DNA from: an uncultured Legionella sp.
GTDB taxonomy: Bacteria > Pseudomonadota > Gammaproteobacteria > Legionellales > Legionellaceae
Direction of reading: 5' to 3'
Assembly (NCBI RefSeq): GCF_937871865.1
Contig: NZ_CALMPD010000202.1
Span: forward strand, 1 to 37,998
DNA: 37,998 bases
Shown: piece by piece, positions 1 through 8,275 of the stretch
Layout of the letters: each line of letters opens with the position of its first letter
How positions within the stretch are numbered: position 1 is the first letter of the stretch
The notes under the pieces: model-generated
What the model saw: the letters and a program-made list of their open reading frames with translations, nothing else
What the model was told of the DNA's origin: nothing
The model's database searches: none
Translations under genes and position numbers: made by a program

Positions 1-678
1 GGCGTAAGCATGTTTAAATTGGATTCAAGGGTAGAACAGTATCCTTTAGCTACCGATCCAGATTCTTCCGAGGGTGTACTCGCTAGAATCAAAACAGATC
101 TGGGAAAATTTGCAGCAACTATGCCTGCCAAAAATACTACTACTATTTATCATGATGGGGCAATAATGGGCCGGTACAGCAAAAAATATGAAAACATTGG
201 TATCAACAGTTCAGGACATGGCAAACTATTTACTAGCCATGAACCCGCACCTCTTTTTTATTCTGGTCATAGTCAATCCATTTTTGAATTGGAAGGTGGA
301 ACTGTTAGGCTGGTAATAGAAATATGTGCTGATCATAATTCTAAGGCTTTAGCTGCTGCACTATCTAAAGATGATTCAATCGCTCCACTGGATATTCATC
401 TATTATTAGCAAATACGATTGATGTTAATCCTTACAAAGTAGCCCACACCACTGGTCACAGGTCTATTGTCATCAATTGTGCTGGATTTTTTTCCAGACC
501 AGGAGAATATGCAAAATATGCTACAGGCGTTTGGTATTGTGATGATGATAATTCTTTGGGACGAATTCATTGTACTGATGAGCAACGTGATATTTTAATT
601 TTTTCTGGTATTGAACTACTGCAACATCAACCATCCAATGACGGTTCCATAGCAGGGCCGAGTTGCAGTAATTGTTAA
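1..678 (+). CDS. Nitrilase-superfamily (carbon-nitrogen hydrolase)-like protein, 5' end probably outside the window
   Basis: The visible part reads like the second half of a nitrilase fold. A strand with an HDGAIMGRYSKK stretch (about residues 48-59 from the ATG at 10) resembles the family's 'G-x-x-x-x-x-Y-x-K' lysine region. VRLVIEICADH (residues 99-109) resembles the segment that carries the catalytic cysteine, here Cys106. The family's catalytic glutamate lies well upstream of the lysine and is not present. The frame is open back to base 1, so the ATG at 10 may be internal and the gene probably starts before the window. The last residues are rich in Ser, Asn and Cys. It faces the alpha/beta hydrolase gene with only 9 bases between the stops, so there is no room for a separate terminator. 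Substrate unknown; the nitrilase assignment is an inference from motifs only. Confidence 0.5.
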   Translation, partial: GVSMFKLDSRVEQYPLATDPDSSEGVLARIKTDLGKFAATMPAKNTTTIYHDGAIMGRYSKKYENIGINSSGHGKLFTSHEPAPLFYSGHSQSIFELEGGTVRLVIEICADHNSKALAAALSKDDSIAPLDIHLLLANTIDVNPYKVAHTTGHRSIVINCAGFFSRPGEYAKYATGVWYCDDDNSLGRIHCTDEQRDILIFSGIELLQHQPSNDGSIAGPSCSNC

Positions 679-687
679 GACGAAACT

Positions 688-1968
688 TTATTTTGTTGGT
701 TTTATCAAATGTTCTTCCTCTGGATGGTTTGTTTCAATTACTTGTGGAGTCGGCTGGCTAAAGAAACCTAAATATCGGGTAGTAGATGGAACCAATAAAT
801 CATATAACGAAACAGTTTCTGAGCCCAACGGTTGTGGTAATTGATCAAGTGAGATTACCTGAGGGTGCAATTTTATATATGCATTACTGTCTTGAATATA
901 GGCGCAAATTAATGCTTTATATACACTTTGTCCATCTGGATACTGCATATAAAGTAAATTCGCCAGATGAGTATCAACCTGACCTTTATCATTCCTACCG
1001 TATTTCGCAGCCAGATAGCTTTCACCATCTGCGCTTATTTGTGCCCAATGCATATTATCATAAGAGTCTCTGGAATTAATAAACTCATCAGGGCAGGGAT
1101 CGATAAAATCCGGAAGTTGTCGATTGCGATCTACTAAGGCCGCCAGTGTTCCACCACCTAGAGTAAGATCGCCAATATGGTTGACATGCACTTGATAGGG
1201 AGTATCTAGCCCATAGGTGTCTCCTGGGCGAATATCCCATCCTGTGTAACGTAATACAGGGGATACTAATGATGTAAATGGGCTTGTCCAGGCACTTTGA
1301 GACATGACGTTTTGCACTGCTGCCTGGAACGTGGAGAAGGTGTTATTTAAGATACAACGGATTTCTACACCACGTTGTTCTTTAAATAAATTGCTGATCT
1401 TCTTCGCAACGGCTGCACCAAAAGAATCACCTTGAAAAAGAATGTCGTCGATAGGAATTCCTTTGCGAAGCAAATCATTGGTTACTGCTAGTCCAGTATT
1501 TACTAAATCATTAACCTCTAAAACCTCACCACCCAATCGTGACATACCTGGGTATTCAAAACCATAATAGGTTGCTCCAGTAGTACGTACGGCTTCGGTT
1601 ATATCCGTAAAACAGTCTTGGTATAATGTGCCCATTCCTGTGAAATAAATGACGTGTTTGCCGTGTCCGCTTGCATTGGATGTTATATCGGTATTATCAT
1701 TATGAAAAGCAACTACTTCAGTAAGACATGGAGATTGGTTTGCAAGAGTGACGTTGAGTTCATAGCGTTGAAAATCGATATTCTTGAAGCTCTCATAATA
1801 AAATGCTCCTTCCTCACGTTGAGCTTGCACAAAGCGATCAAATCGTTCTTCCAAAGCCATCTCTGAATCATTTAAGCCATTTTTAATATACCAATCTTCA
1901 CGGTTGGGGGGAAATGTTCCTGAGCTGATTTGTCTTTGAATCCAGATTTGTAAATAGGAACTAGGCAT
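688..1968 (-). CDS. Lipase-like alpha/beta hydrolase, candidate SidB/Sdb-type Dot/Icm effector
   Basis: A 426-residue protein without a signal peptide. HVIYFTGMGTLYQ (about 105-117) fits the oxyanion strand-loop of an alpha/beta hydrolase. ILFQGDSFGAAVAKK (176-190) is a clear nucleophile elbow, G-D-S-F-G, with Ser182 as the likely nucleophile. Asp267 (HIGDL) or a nearby acid, and His307 or His334, could complete the triad; I cannot choose between them. The length and the lipase-like core recall the SidB/SdbB/SdbC effectors of Legionella, which are about this size, but I did not align them, so the family link is tentative. The start is well supported: a strong GGAGG lies 4 bases before the ATG. 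No PmrA-type box was found in the upstream gap. It could equally be a housekeeping esterase. Confidence 0.6.
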   Translation of the reverse strand: MPSSYLQIWIQRQISSGTFPPNREDWYIKNGLNDSEMALEERFDRFVQAQREEGAFYYESFKNIDFQRYELNVTLANQSPCLTEVVAFHNDNTDITSNASGHGKHVIYFTGMGTLYQDCFTDITEAVRTTGATYYGFEYPGMSRLGGEVLEVNDLVNTGLAVTNDLLRKGIPIDDILFQGDSFGAAVAKKISNLFKEQRGVEIRCILNNTFSTFQAAVQNVMSQSAWTSPFTSLVSPVLRYTGWDIRPGDTYGLDTPYQVHVNHIGDLTLGGGTLAALVDRNRQLPDFIDPCPDEFINSRDSYDNMHWAQISADGESYLAAKYGRNDKGQVDTHLANLLYMQYPDGQSVYKALICAYIQDSNAYIKLHPQVISLDQLPQPLGSETVSLYDLLVPSTTRYLGFFSQPTPQVIETNHPEEEHLIKPTK

Positions 1969-2265
1969 GATACCTCCAGTTTAGAGTGTTGTAATATTGT
2001 GCGTGGTGATCTTTAAGAAGTCAATCTCTAATTTGTTGAATCTTAACACTATAAGTTCTTTTTAATTATTCATATAATGGCGACAGAAATTGATTCGACA
2101 TTAAAGAATTATAGTTGGGTTATTGTAAAAAAAAGATAATATTTTTTTACAATAATGTTACCTATCGAGTTATTGAAGAGGTGTTAATGAATGAAACGGT
2201 AACGAAGAATAGAACCTGGTTGCATTGAATTCATGGGCAGCAATTATCAAATGGATATAAAACGC
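1969..2265. other. Intergenic region between lspE and the hydrolase gene
   Basis: No convincing gene. It must hold the promoter of the minus-strand hydrolase gene. It contains an AT-only inverted repeat at 2120-2155 (listed separately). A 13-codon plus-strand reading frame at 2188 has an AGAGG-like site before it but nothing else to support it. Confidence 0.6.
2120..2155. repeat. 14-bp perfect inverted repeat, AT-rich
   Basis: Arms TTATTGTAAAAAAA (2120-2133) and TTTTTTTACAATAA (2142-2155) are exact reverse complements around an 8-base loop. Each arm has only one G or C. The T tract on both strands would allow it to act as a weak bidirectional terminator downstream of lspE, or it could be a protein-binding palindrome upstream of the hydrolase gene. 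The function is not shown. Confidence 0.5.
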
Positions 2266-3750
2266 TTAATTTTGAGTGGTAACGCGAAGAATTTCAGCTA
2301 AAGAAGTATCTCCCATTAATACTCGTTTAAAGCCATCACCACGTATGCTTGGAGTACCAGGTCTTAGATACGCTTCCAACGTTTGTATGTGTTCATGGCG
2401 ATGAATCATACCTCTGAGCGTTTCATCGATAGTAATTAATTCGTAGATCCCGGTTCTGCCTCTATATCCCAAGTGATTACATAAATCACATCCTTTAGGT
2501 TCGAATACCTGCGATACATCAGCATCGGGCGCTAATTCCATCAGTTCTTTTTCATCTGGGCGTAATTGATGAGGCGTTTTACAATGAGGGCAGAGCCTGC
2601 GCACCAGGCGTTGTGCGATTAAACCCACAATACTTGAAGACATTAAAAAGGATTCAACACCCATATCACGAAGTCGAGTTAAAGCACCTAAAGCACTGTT
2701 TGTATGTAATGTTGATAAGACCAAATGTCCAGTTAAGCTTGCCTGAACTGCTATTTCCGCAGTTTCCAGATCCCTGATTTCACCAATCATGACTACGTCG
2801 GGATCCTGTCTCAGAATAGCTCTTAGCCCTTTAGCGAAAGTCATTTGTACTTTAGTATTAACCTGCGTCTGCCCTATACCTGTTAAATCGTATTCAATAG
2901 GATCTTCAATCGTCAGAATATTACGAGTAACCTGATTAAGCTCTGTTAGCATGGCATATAATGATGTGGTTTTTCCAGAGCCAGTGGGTCCTGTTACTAA
3001 AATAATACCGTGCGGCTCTGATATCATTGCCCGCATGGCTTTTACTGTTGACTCCGGCATACCCAGGAGATTCAAATCCAGCTGTGCTGCTTGTTTATCC
3101 AGGATTCTTAATACGACACGCTCACCATGGTTCGAGGGAAGGGTTGATACCCGGACGTCAATATTATGGCCCCCGATGCGCAGAGAGATACGACCATCCT
3201 GAGGAATACGTTTTTCTGCAATATCCAGTTTTGCCATCACTTTTACCCGAGAAATCACCAAGGGAGCGATAGCCCTCTGTATTTCCAGAACCTCTTGTAA
3301 AACACCGTCTATTCGATTACGAACCAAAACACGGTTTTCATACGTCTCAATATGAATATCTGAAGCTTTTTGTTTAATCGCCTGGGTAAACAAGGCATTT
3401 AATAAGCGAATGATAGGCGCGTCATCCTGATTTTCCAGCAAATCTTCGCTCATTGGAAGTTGGCTGGCCAGCATGGAAAGATCCATATCATCTTCCATGC
3501 CTTCCGCAGCATCTAAAATAGATGATTTAGATTGGTAAACATGTGCTAAATGTTGTTGAAAAGCAGTTTCATCAGCGAGCTTGAGATCCAGGTCGCATTG
3601 AAGAATCCTTTTTACTTCAACTAACGTTTGCAACGAAGTATCAGCTAAATGATAAATAACAGCTACATCATTTTTGACCTCACCAACAACTACCCCGTTG
3701 TTTTTAGCAAAACTATAAGGAAGAACCAATGTTTTTTCGTCATTATCCAT
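2266..3750 (-). CDS. lspE: Type II secretion ATPase LspE (GspE family)
   Basis: Cytoplasmic ATPase that powers the type II secretion pseudopilus; 494 residues, normal for GspE. The N-terminal domain (about 1-100), which in the family binds the inner-membrane protein GspL, is followed by the RecA-like core. Walker A is GPTGSGKT (254-261), the Asp-box region is TIEDPIEY (280-287), Walker B is VVMIGEIR (319-326), and the His box includes STLHT (346-350). A zinc-binding pair CPHC (387-390) and CDLC (421-424) is present, as in GspE rather than in most PilB proteins. The start lies 3 bases after the lspD stop and has no clear ribosome site, suggesting translational coupling. Placing lspDE apart from the other lsp genes is the known Legionella arrangement. 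Confidence 0.96.
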   Translation of the reverse strand: MDNDEKTLVLPYSFAKNNGVVVGEVKNDVAVIYHLADTSLQTLVEVKRILQCDLDLKLADETAFQQHLAHVYQSKSSILDAAEGMEDDMDLSMLASQLPMSEDLLENQDDAPIIRLLNALFTQAIKQKASDIHIETYENRVLVRNRIDGVLQEVLEIQRAIAPLVISRVKVMAKLDIAEKRIPQDGRISLRIGGHNIDVRVSTLPSNHGERVVLRILDKQAAQLDLNLLGMPESTVKAMRAMISEPHGIILVTGPTGSGKTTSLYAMLTELNQVTRNILTIEDPIEYDLTGIGQTQVNTKVQMTFAKGLRAILRQDPDVVMIGEIRDLETAEIAVQASLTGHLVLSTLHTNSALGALTRLRDMGVESFLMSSSIVGLIAQRLVRRLCPHCKTPHQLRPDEKELMELAPDADVSQVFEPKGCDLCNHLGYRGRTGIYELITIDETLRGMIHRHEHIQTLEAYLRPGTPSIRGDGFKRVLMGDTSLAEILRVTTQN

Positions 3751-3753
3751 AGT

Positions 3754-6120
3754 TTATTTGGTCATTTGTGCTGCATGTTTAGGTGAGCCACTAAAAGGAA
3801 CGGGTAACGTGCTTTGAGTTAATGGCGGTAATACACTTTGGTTGTTTAATTCATCATATTTTTCTTGAGAGCGTATCCAGTCTAATTGATATTGTCTGAC
3901 ATCATTATATTTCGCTCCTGTGACTTGTAAATTATCACGTTCATTACGAAGTATAATTGGTTTAATAAATACCATCAGAACGCGTTTGTCTCTATTTTTG
4001 ATATTGTGCTGGAACAATTTACCAAGACCTGGAATGCCTCCTAAAATAGGAATGCTATTATTCTCATTACCAAGACTGTCTTGAGTTAAGCCGCCTAATA
4101 CCACAATGTCACCGCTTTCAACATGTACTGAAGTGACAATGCTGCTGATTTTAAACGTTGGATTAACCGTGCTTTCAGTGGTACTTGCAGGATCCAGAGT
4201 GTTATTTCCTTGGTCTATCTGCATCTGAATGCCATCACCTCTGGTGATTTGTGGTCTGACATAAAGGTGTAAGGCAACATTAACCCGGTTAAACGTAGTA
4301 AATGGAGTACCGCCGTTAGTCGTTCCTCCCGCATTACTTGGTTGAGTCGTTGCTGCAACAGATACTTCCTTACCGACGAGGATTTTTGCTTGACGATTAT
4401 CAAGCACTACTACAGAAGGAGTAGACAATATATTTGCTTTTTGTTCCCTAGCCAAGGCGTATATCTGTGTCTGAAAATCATCAATTCTAGTTTTACTATT
4501 AATGATCGCAAACCCCGGTCTGAATTTTCTGGGATCACCATATTGTTGATTAGAACCCCACTCAATACCTAAATTGTTCACATCATCCTGATTTACCTCT
4601 GCGACCAGTGCTTCGATCAATAATTGAGCGGGCTTAATATCCAGCTGTGAAATTACTGTTTTTAATATACGAATAATTGAAGCCGGGGCATTAAGGATTA
4701 TCGAATTGGTATTAGGTTCCGCAATAATCTGTACATTGGGCTTGGCTGACCCCTCATTTTGTGTATTTGCTGAGCTAGTATTCCCTGTTGCTGCCGACGA
4801 GTTTAAACCTGCTGGAGTCGGGTTCGCTGTAGCAGAACCGCTTGATGAAATGTCACTAGCCAGGTTTGAGGCGGGATTGGTACTGTCTAATTCAGGTCTG
4901 GTAATGGTGCCAATTGTAGTACCTACATTGCCACTAAAATTTGCCTGAGCAATGCCAGCAAGAATAGGTACCATGTCTTCGGCTCTTAAATAATTGAGGT
5001 AGACCACCTGAGTATTGGAACTCATACCTTCGGAGCTCTCCCTATCTAATTTTAAAATGAGCATACGTAGTCTGATTCTGTCAGTTTTACTGCCGCTGAC
5101 TAAAATTGAATTAGAGCGATCATCCGCTGAAACGGTAATCTGGGCACGACTCCCTATATTGGGTTGGCTTTTAACCAAATCTTTTAGTGTATTGGTAATG
5201 TCCATCGCCAATGCATATTTTAATGGCACCATATCAATGCCATTTGCAGTAGAACTGTCTACTTGTCTGATTATGTCTGTCAGGCTTTTGATGTTATTTG
5301 CTCGACCAGAAAGGATCAGCATATTAGAAGGCGCATATGCCGAAACGCTGCTCCATTGTGGCATTAAGGGTCTTAAAACCGGAACCAGTTGCTCAGCAGG
5401 AACATAATGTACTGGTATTACTGAAACCATCATGTCATCCCCTCTCGGAGGATTACGCAATCCATTAATTAAGTCAGGTGATAGCGTTTTTGCATCAATA
5501 TTGGGAATGATTTTAATGATTGTACCATTAGGTACAGCTGCATAACCTGATACTTGCAAGACAGAGAGAAAGACCTGATACAACTCACGGTTAGACATCG
5601 GAGTACTGGATATAATGGATATTTTTCCCTGAACTCTAGGATCAATAACAAAGTTTTTTCCGGTTACGCGAGAAACTTCTGTAATAACCGCACGAATATC
5701 AGCATTTCTCAAATTCCATAGCTTGCTCGATGGCGGTAAGGTTTGGCTTTGATCCTGATTTTTAGATGTTTGGCTTACTTGAGAAGGTGTTTTTTGATTC
5801 GAATTGGCAGCAACGTTATGAGCATTACTTTTTTGTGATAACTTATCTTTTAGTTCTCTTGCTGTTTGATAATCATCAATAGGGCCAATTTGGACAAGAT
5901 AAAGGTGTTTGTCAGCAAGATCTTTAATCTCTACTTTTTGTTCTATCTGTTTTGCAAGATCCTGTTGTCTTTGTTGGGCATCTTTTTTTAAATTAAACGC
6001 GCCCGCCTGGAGATAAAAAACAGTTGAACCATTTTTGGTAATGGTTGAAATGTTTACGTCATTAGCATGAATCAATGAAGACCATATTAAGGTTAAAAGT
6101 AAAATTACTAAAGAACGCAT
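3754..6120 (-). CDS. lspD: Type II secretion outer-membrane secretin LspD, with N-terminal SPOR domain
   Basis: Forms the outer-membrane channel of the type II secretion system. 788 residues with a signal peptide (cleavage near Ala19). Residues about 34-98 form a SPOR-like repeat (VFYLQAGAF ... LYLVQIGPI ... ARELKDKL), followed by a Ser/Gln/Asn-rich linker. Then come the usual secretin parts: N0 (about 134-208, KLWNLRNADIRAVI), N1 to N3 (about 228-500, with a Ser/Thr/Asn-rich insert near 400-460), and the secretin pore domain ending with VVLGGLTQDS and IPILGGIPGLGKLF. The SPOR module is extra compared with the classic GspD plan. First gene of the lspD-lspE pair; no strong ribosome site precedes the ATG. 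There is a tRNA gene upstream on the same strand. Confidence 0.95.
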   Translation of the reverse strand: MRSLVILLLTLIWSSLIHANDVNISTITKNGSTVFYLQAGAFNLKKDAQQRQQDLAKQIEQKVEIKDLADKHLYLVQIGPIDDYQTARELKDKLSQKSNAHNVAANSNQKTPSQVSQTSKNQDQSQTLPPSSKLWNLRNADIRAVITEVSRVTGKNFVIDPRVQGKISIISSTPMSNRELYQVFLSVLQVSGYAAVPNGTIIKIIPNIDAKTLSPDLINGLRNPPRGDDMMVSVIPVHYVPAEQLVPVLRPLMPQWSSVSAYAPSNMLILSGRANNIKSLTDIIRQVDSSTANGIDMVPLKYALAMDITNTLKDLVKSQPNIGSRAQITVSADDRSNSILVSGSKTDRIRLRMLILKLDRESSEGMSSNTQVVYLNYLRAEDMVPILAGIAQANFSGNVGTTIGTITRPELDSTNPASNLASDISSSGSATANPTPAGLNSSAATGNTSSANTQNEGSAKPNVQIIAEPNTNSIILNAPASIIRILKTVISQLDIKPAQLLIEALVAEVNQDDVNNLGIEWGSNQQYGDPRKFRPGFAIINSKTRIDDFQTQIYALAREQKANILSTPSVVVLDNRQAKILVGKEVSVAATTQPSNAGGTTNGGTPFTTFNRVNVALHLYVRPQITRGDGIQMQIDQGNNTLDPASTTESTVNPTFKISSIVTSVHVESGDIVVLGGLTQDSLGNENNSIPILGGIPGLGKLFQHNIKNRDKRVLMVFIKPIILRNERDNLQVTGAKYNDVRQYQLDWIRSQEKYDELNNQSVLPPLTQSTLPVPFSGSPKHAAQMTK

Positions 6121-6222
6121 TTAAAAACCGTAAAATCGTAGATAGTAACATCATAACTAAATTTGATTGTTTTCAATAGCTTTTTTGATAACTAAGTTGA
6201 GGATTTTTATGATTAAGGGATT

Positions 6223-6299
6223 TGGTGGCTATGGGTGGACTCGAACCACCGACCTCAGCATTATGAGTGCCGCGCTCTAACCGGCTGAGCTACATAGCC
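6223..6299 (-). tRNA. tRNA-Met (CAT), elongator type
   Basis: 77 nt including an encoded CCA. The 5' arm GGCTATG pairs with CATAGCC at the 3' end. The D-loop TAGCTCAG, the anticodon loop CTCATAA with CAT at 6265-6263, and the GGTTCGAGTCC T-arm are all readable. The acceptor sequence GGCTATG is close to the E. coli elongator tRNA-Met (GGCTACG) and unlike the lysidine tRNA-Ile2 (GGCCCCT), so Met is preferred. It is not initiator-like, because the first base pair G-C is intact. Confidence 0.95.
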
Positions 6300-6311
6300 A
6301 CAAGAGACGCG

Positions 6312-6340
6312 ATTTTGTCTTTTTCAGCGTTTGATGTCAA
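6312..6340 (-). promoter_or_regulatory. Sigma-70 promoter of tRNA-Met
   Basis: On the minus strand there is a perfect -35 TTGACA (6340-6335), a 17-base spacer, and a -10 CAAAAT (6317-6312, four of six matches). Transcription would start a few bases before the mature tRNA 5' end at 6299. Confidence 0.75.
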
Positions 6341-6611
6341 GTCCGTTGAATAGTTTTTTTTGTTTTTTATGGTTAAAATCACAAAATTTAATAATTAATG
6401 TTCATTGTTGATTAATAAATAGTCAACGGTCAGTATTTATTGGTAAATCACGCACAAGCAAATGAATCGAATGAGTATAATGACTTCTTAATACCAGATT
6501 CTAAACTGGCGATTAGTGAGCTCATTTATTGTTTTAAAAAAGTACTTAATATTTATTTAAGACTGATAGTATATGATAAGATGCCTATATATCGATCATA
6601 CTGGAGCCATT
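6341..6611. other. Intergenic region before the glutamine amidotransferase-like gene
   Basis: AT-rich and without a supported gene. A short open frame at 6440 runs into the next gene in another frame and has no recognisable content. The 3' end holds the PmrA-type box and promoter of the downstream gene. Confidence 0.6.
6545..6564 (+). promoter_or_regulatory. Candidate PmrA response-regulator box
   Basis: CTTAATATT, two bases, then TTTAAGACT. The first half matches exactly the published Legionella PmrA half-site cTTAATatT. The second keeps TTAA at the expected 11-base spacing. It lies 47 bases before the ATG at 6612. A -10 could be TATGAT (6572-6577) or the TATATATC stretch at 6586-6593. PmrA controls many Dot/Icm effector genes, which supports an effector role for the next gene, but AT-rich DNA gives chance matches. 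Confidence 0.5.
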
Positions 6612-8180
6612 ATGCCTATAGCTGCTGTAACTTATAGTTCTAAAGTTGGAGGAAGCAGCGTTGTTTCCCTTAAGGAATCATTTGTTGATGTTGGTTGCAC
6701 AGTAGTTGATGCTGATTATCGAGAGATGATGGCGGATATATCAGAACCCAAATTTGATGAATTATACACTTCATCCCAAGGTCGATTAAAATTATTTGCT
6801 CATGCAAAAGCCAAAGCCATGACTATGCTTGAAAACGTAGATTGCCTGGCTTTACCGGGTAATAATGCAATGATTGACCCTGAATTATTCAATCAGGAAC
6901 GAGATCCAACTCAGACGTATGATTTTTCTCGTACTATTGTTGAGTTGGCCTTAGTACATGTAGCTGTTGAAAAAGGGATGCCTATTTTAGGAGCATGTGG
7001 TGGGCATCAGGTGGTCGCTGTTTATGGTGGTGGTGAAATTACTGATTTGAACATTAACCAGCTAACTCAACAAAGCTACATGAATTATGATGCGATTAGA
7101 ATAAATAAGGACACGATGTTAGCAAAAATTATTGCTTCACATCTAGATCTTGTTGTAAATATAGAAGAAATAGAAATAAAGACAGAAGAAGAAAATACAA
7201 AAGAAATAATTGATAAGTCTTATTATGAAGGGCAGTTTTTTGGAGCTCATAGTCAACGGATTTCAAAATTGCCTAAAGGGTTTATAGCCAGTAGCATTGC
7301 AAGCGATGGTGATACTATTGAATCTATGGAATCTTTAGTTGGTACTCCTATCTTGACTACTCAGTTTCATCCAGAGATTGGTGCAAATGGATTACCTGAA
7401 TCTAAATTTATATATCAAAAGGACCAGCATAATATTGATATGAATTTGAAAATATTTGATTTTATGAGTAAGGCGGCGCAGACATACAATCAAAAGAAAT
7501 CAGTAGTTAGTGAATTGAAACAATTTAAGCCTGCTGATGGAGCAAATATCAAACCATCTGATGTAAAAGCTTTTTTTGGACAACAAAGATTTAAATTAAA
7601 TAATAATGATGTGGCTATATCCGCAGAAGAGCCAGAAAAAACTTCTTATTCCTGGCTCGGTCGATTAGGACTTAGTGTGGGACTTGGCCTTCTTGCAACT
7701 GCGGGAGTTATAGCATTTGCTCCACTGGCAGTACTGGGGTCTATTGGTCTCTTGGGAGTTGTTGCCCTTGGTGGGGTTGTTGGTTTACTTACTGCTGGCG
7801 TTATGTACCCAGTAAGTGAATTTCTGAGTCAATCAGTATCTTATCTGCAAAAAGAGATAGGACTTTGGATTTCCAGTAACATGCGAGATAGCGCTGCCAA
7901 GTTAATGACTACTTTTCTGGTGAGTCAACTACAAGAAAAAGAAAATGCTAAGGTAGGCAAAGTAAAAGAATTAACTGAGCAATCTCCCGATGAAGCAGGA
8001 ACGAAATATGGGGCGTTTTTTGATAAAGGGAAAGATGCTTTAAATCCTCCACCGAATGAACTGCTACGAGACACTCCGGCACAATTATGGAGCGATCAAG
8101 TAGATTCGGAACATGCCTCTATAACAATTGATAATCCTAACAATTCAACTGATGCAGAAGCTCCTCCTATGACACCATAG
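6612..8180 (+). CDS. Class I glutamine amidotransferase-like (PuuD/peptidase C26-type) protein with C-terminal membrane hairpin; candidate effector
   Basis: 522 residues from the ATG at 6612, chosen over the upstream ATG at 6573 because GGAG sits 5 bases before it and the fold begins there. Residues 1-290 look like a gamma-glutamyl hydrolase-type amidotransferase. CLALPGNNAMIDPELF (about 78-93) matches the PuuD-type 'LPGG-DxxP' loop. GACGGHQ carries the likely nucleophile Cys129. A GAHSQRI-LPKGF-DG-IE segment precedes QFHPE, giving His253 and Glu255, so the triad appears complete. Residues about 348-401 are a long Gly/Ala/Val/Leu-rich stretch, probably two or three membrane helices, followed by an acidic, proline-ending tail of about 120 residues. 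The tail is Glu/Asp-rich near the end, as in many Dot/Icm substrates. I do not recognise this fusion. It is a single-gene unit; substrate unknown. Confidence 0.65.
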   Translation: MPIAAVTYSSKVGGSSVVSLKESFVDVGCTVVDADYREMMADISEPKFDELYTSSQGRLKLFAHAKAKAMTMLENVDCLALPGNNAMIDPELFNQERDPTQTYDFSRTIVELALVHVAVEKGMPILGACGGHQVVAVYGGGEITDLNINQLTQQSYMNYDAIRINKDTMLAKIIASHLDLVVNIEEIEIKTEEENTKEIIDKSYYEGQFFGAHSQRISKLPKGFIASSIASDGDTIESMESLVGTPILTTQFHPEIGANGLPESKFIYQKDQHNIDMNLKIFDFMSKAAQTYNQKKSVVSELKQFKPADGANIKPSDVKAFFGQQRFKLNNNDVAISAEEPEKTSYSWLGRLGLSVGLGLLATAGVIAFAPLAVLGSIGLLGVVALGGVVGLLTAGVMYPVSEFLSQSVSYLQKEIGLWISSNMRDSAAKLMTTFLVSQLQEKENAKVGKVKELTEQSPDEAGTKYGAFFDKGKDALNPPPNELLRDTPAQLWSDQVDSEHASITIDNPNNSTDAEAPPMTP

Positions 8181-8275
8181 TGGTGTTATACTAGATGAGT
8201 TTATTATCTGGTTTAGTTGTAACATCTTACTTTATCCGCTAAAACAACAGTACATGTTTACATGATGATTTGTAG

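Noticed and set aside
786..1079. 97-codon open frame antisense to the alpha/beta hydrolase gene
   Set aside because: No ribosome site or motif, and fully inside a supported gene.
2188..2229. 13-codon mini-frame with AGAGG before it, considered as a leader peptide
   Set aside because: It is on the strand opposite to the neighbouring genes and nothing is downstream to regulate.
5015..5407. 130-codon open frame antisense to lspD
   Set aside because: It mirrors the coding frame of a well-supported gene and has no recognisable domain or ribosome site.
6223..6299. tRNA-Ile with lysidine anticodon (CAT)
   Set aside because: The acceptor stem matches elongator tRNA-Met, not tRNA-Ile2.
6573..6611. 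Upstream ATG that would add 13 residues to the amidotransferase-like protein
   Set aside because: It overlaps a possible -10 (TATGAT), has no ribosome site, and the fold begins at the ATG at 6612, which has GGAG before it.
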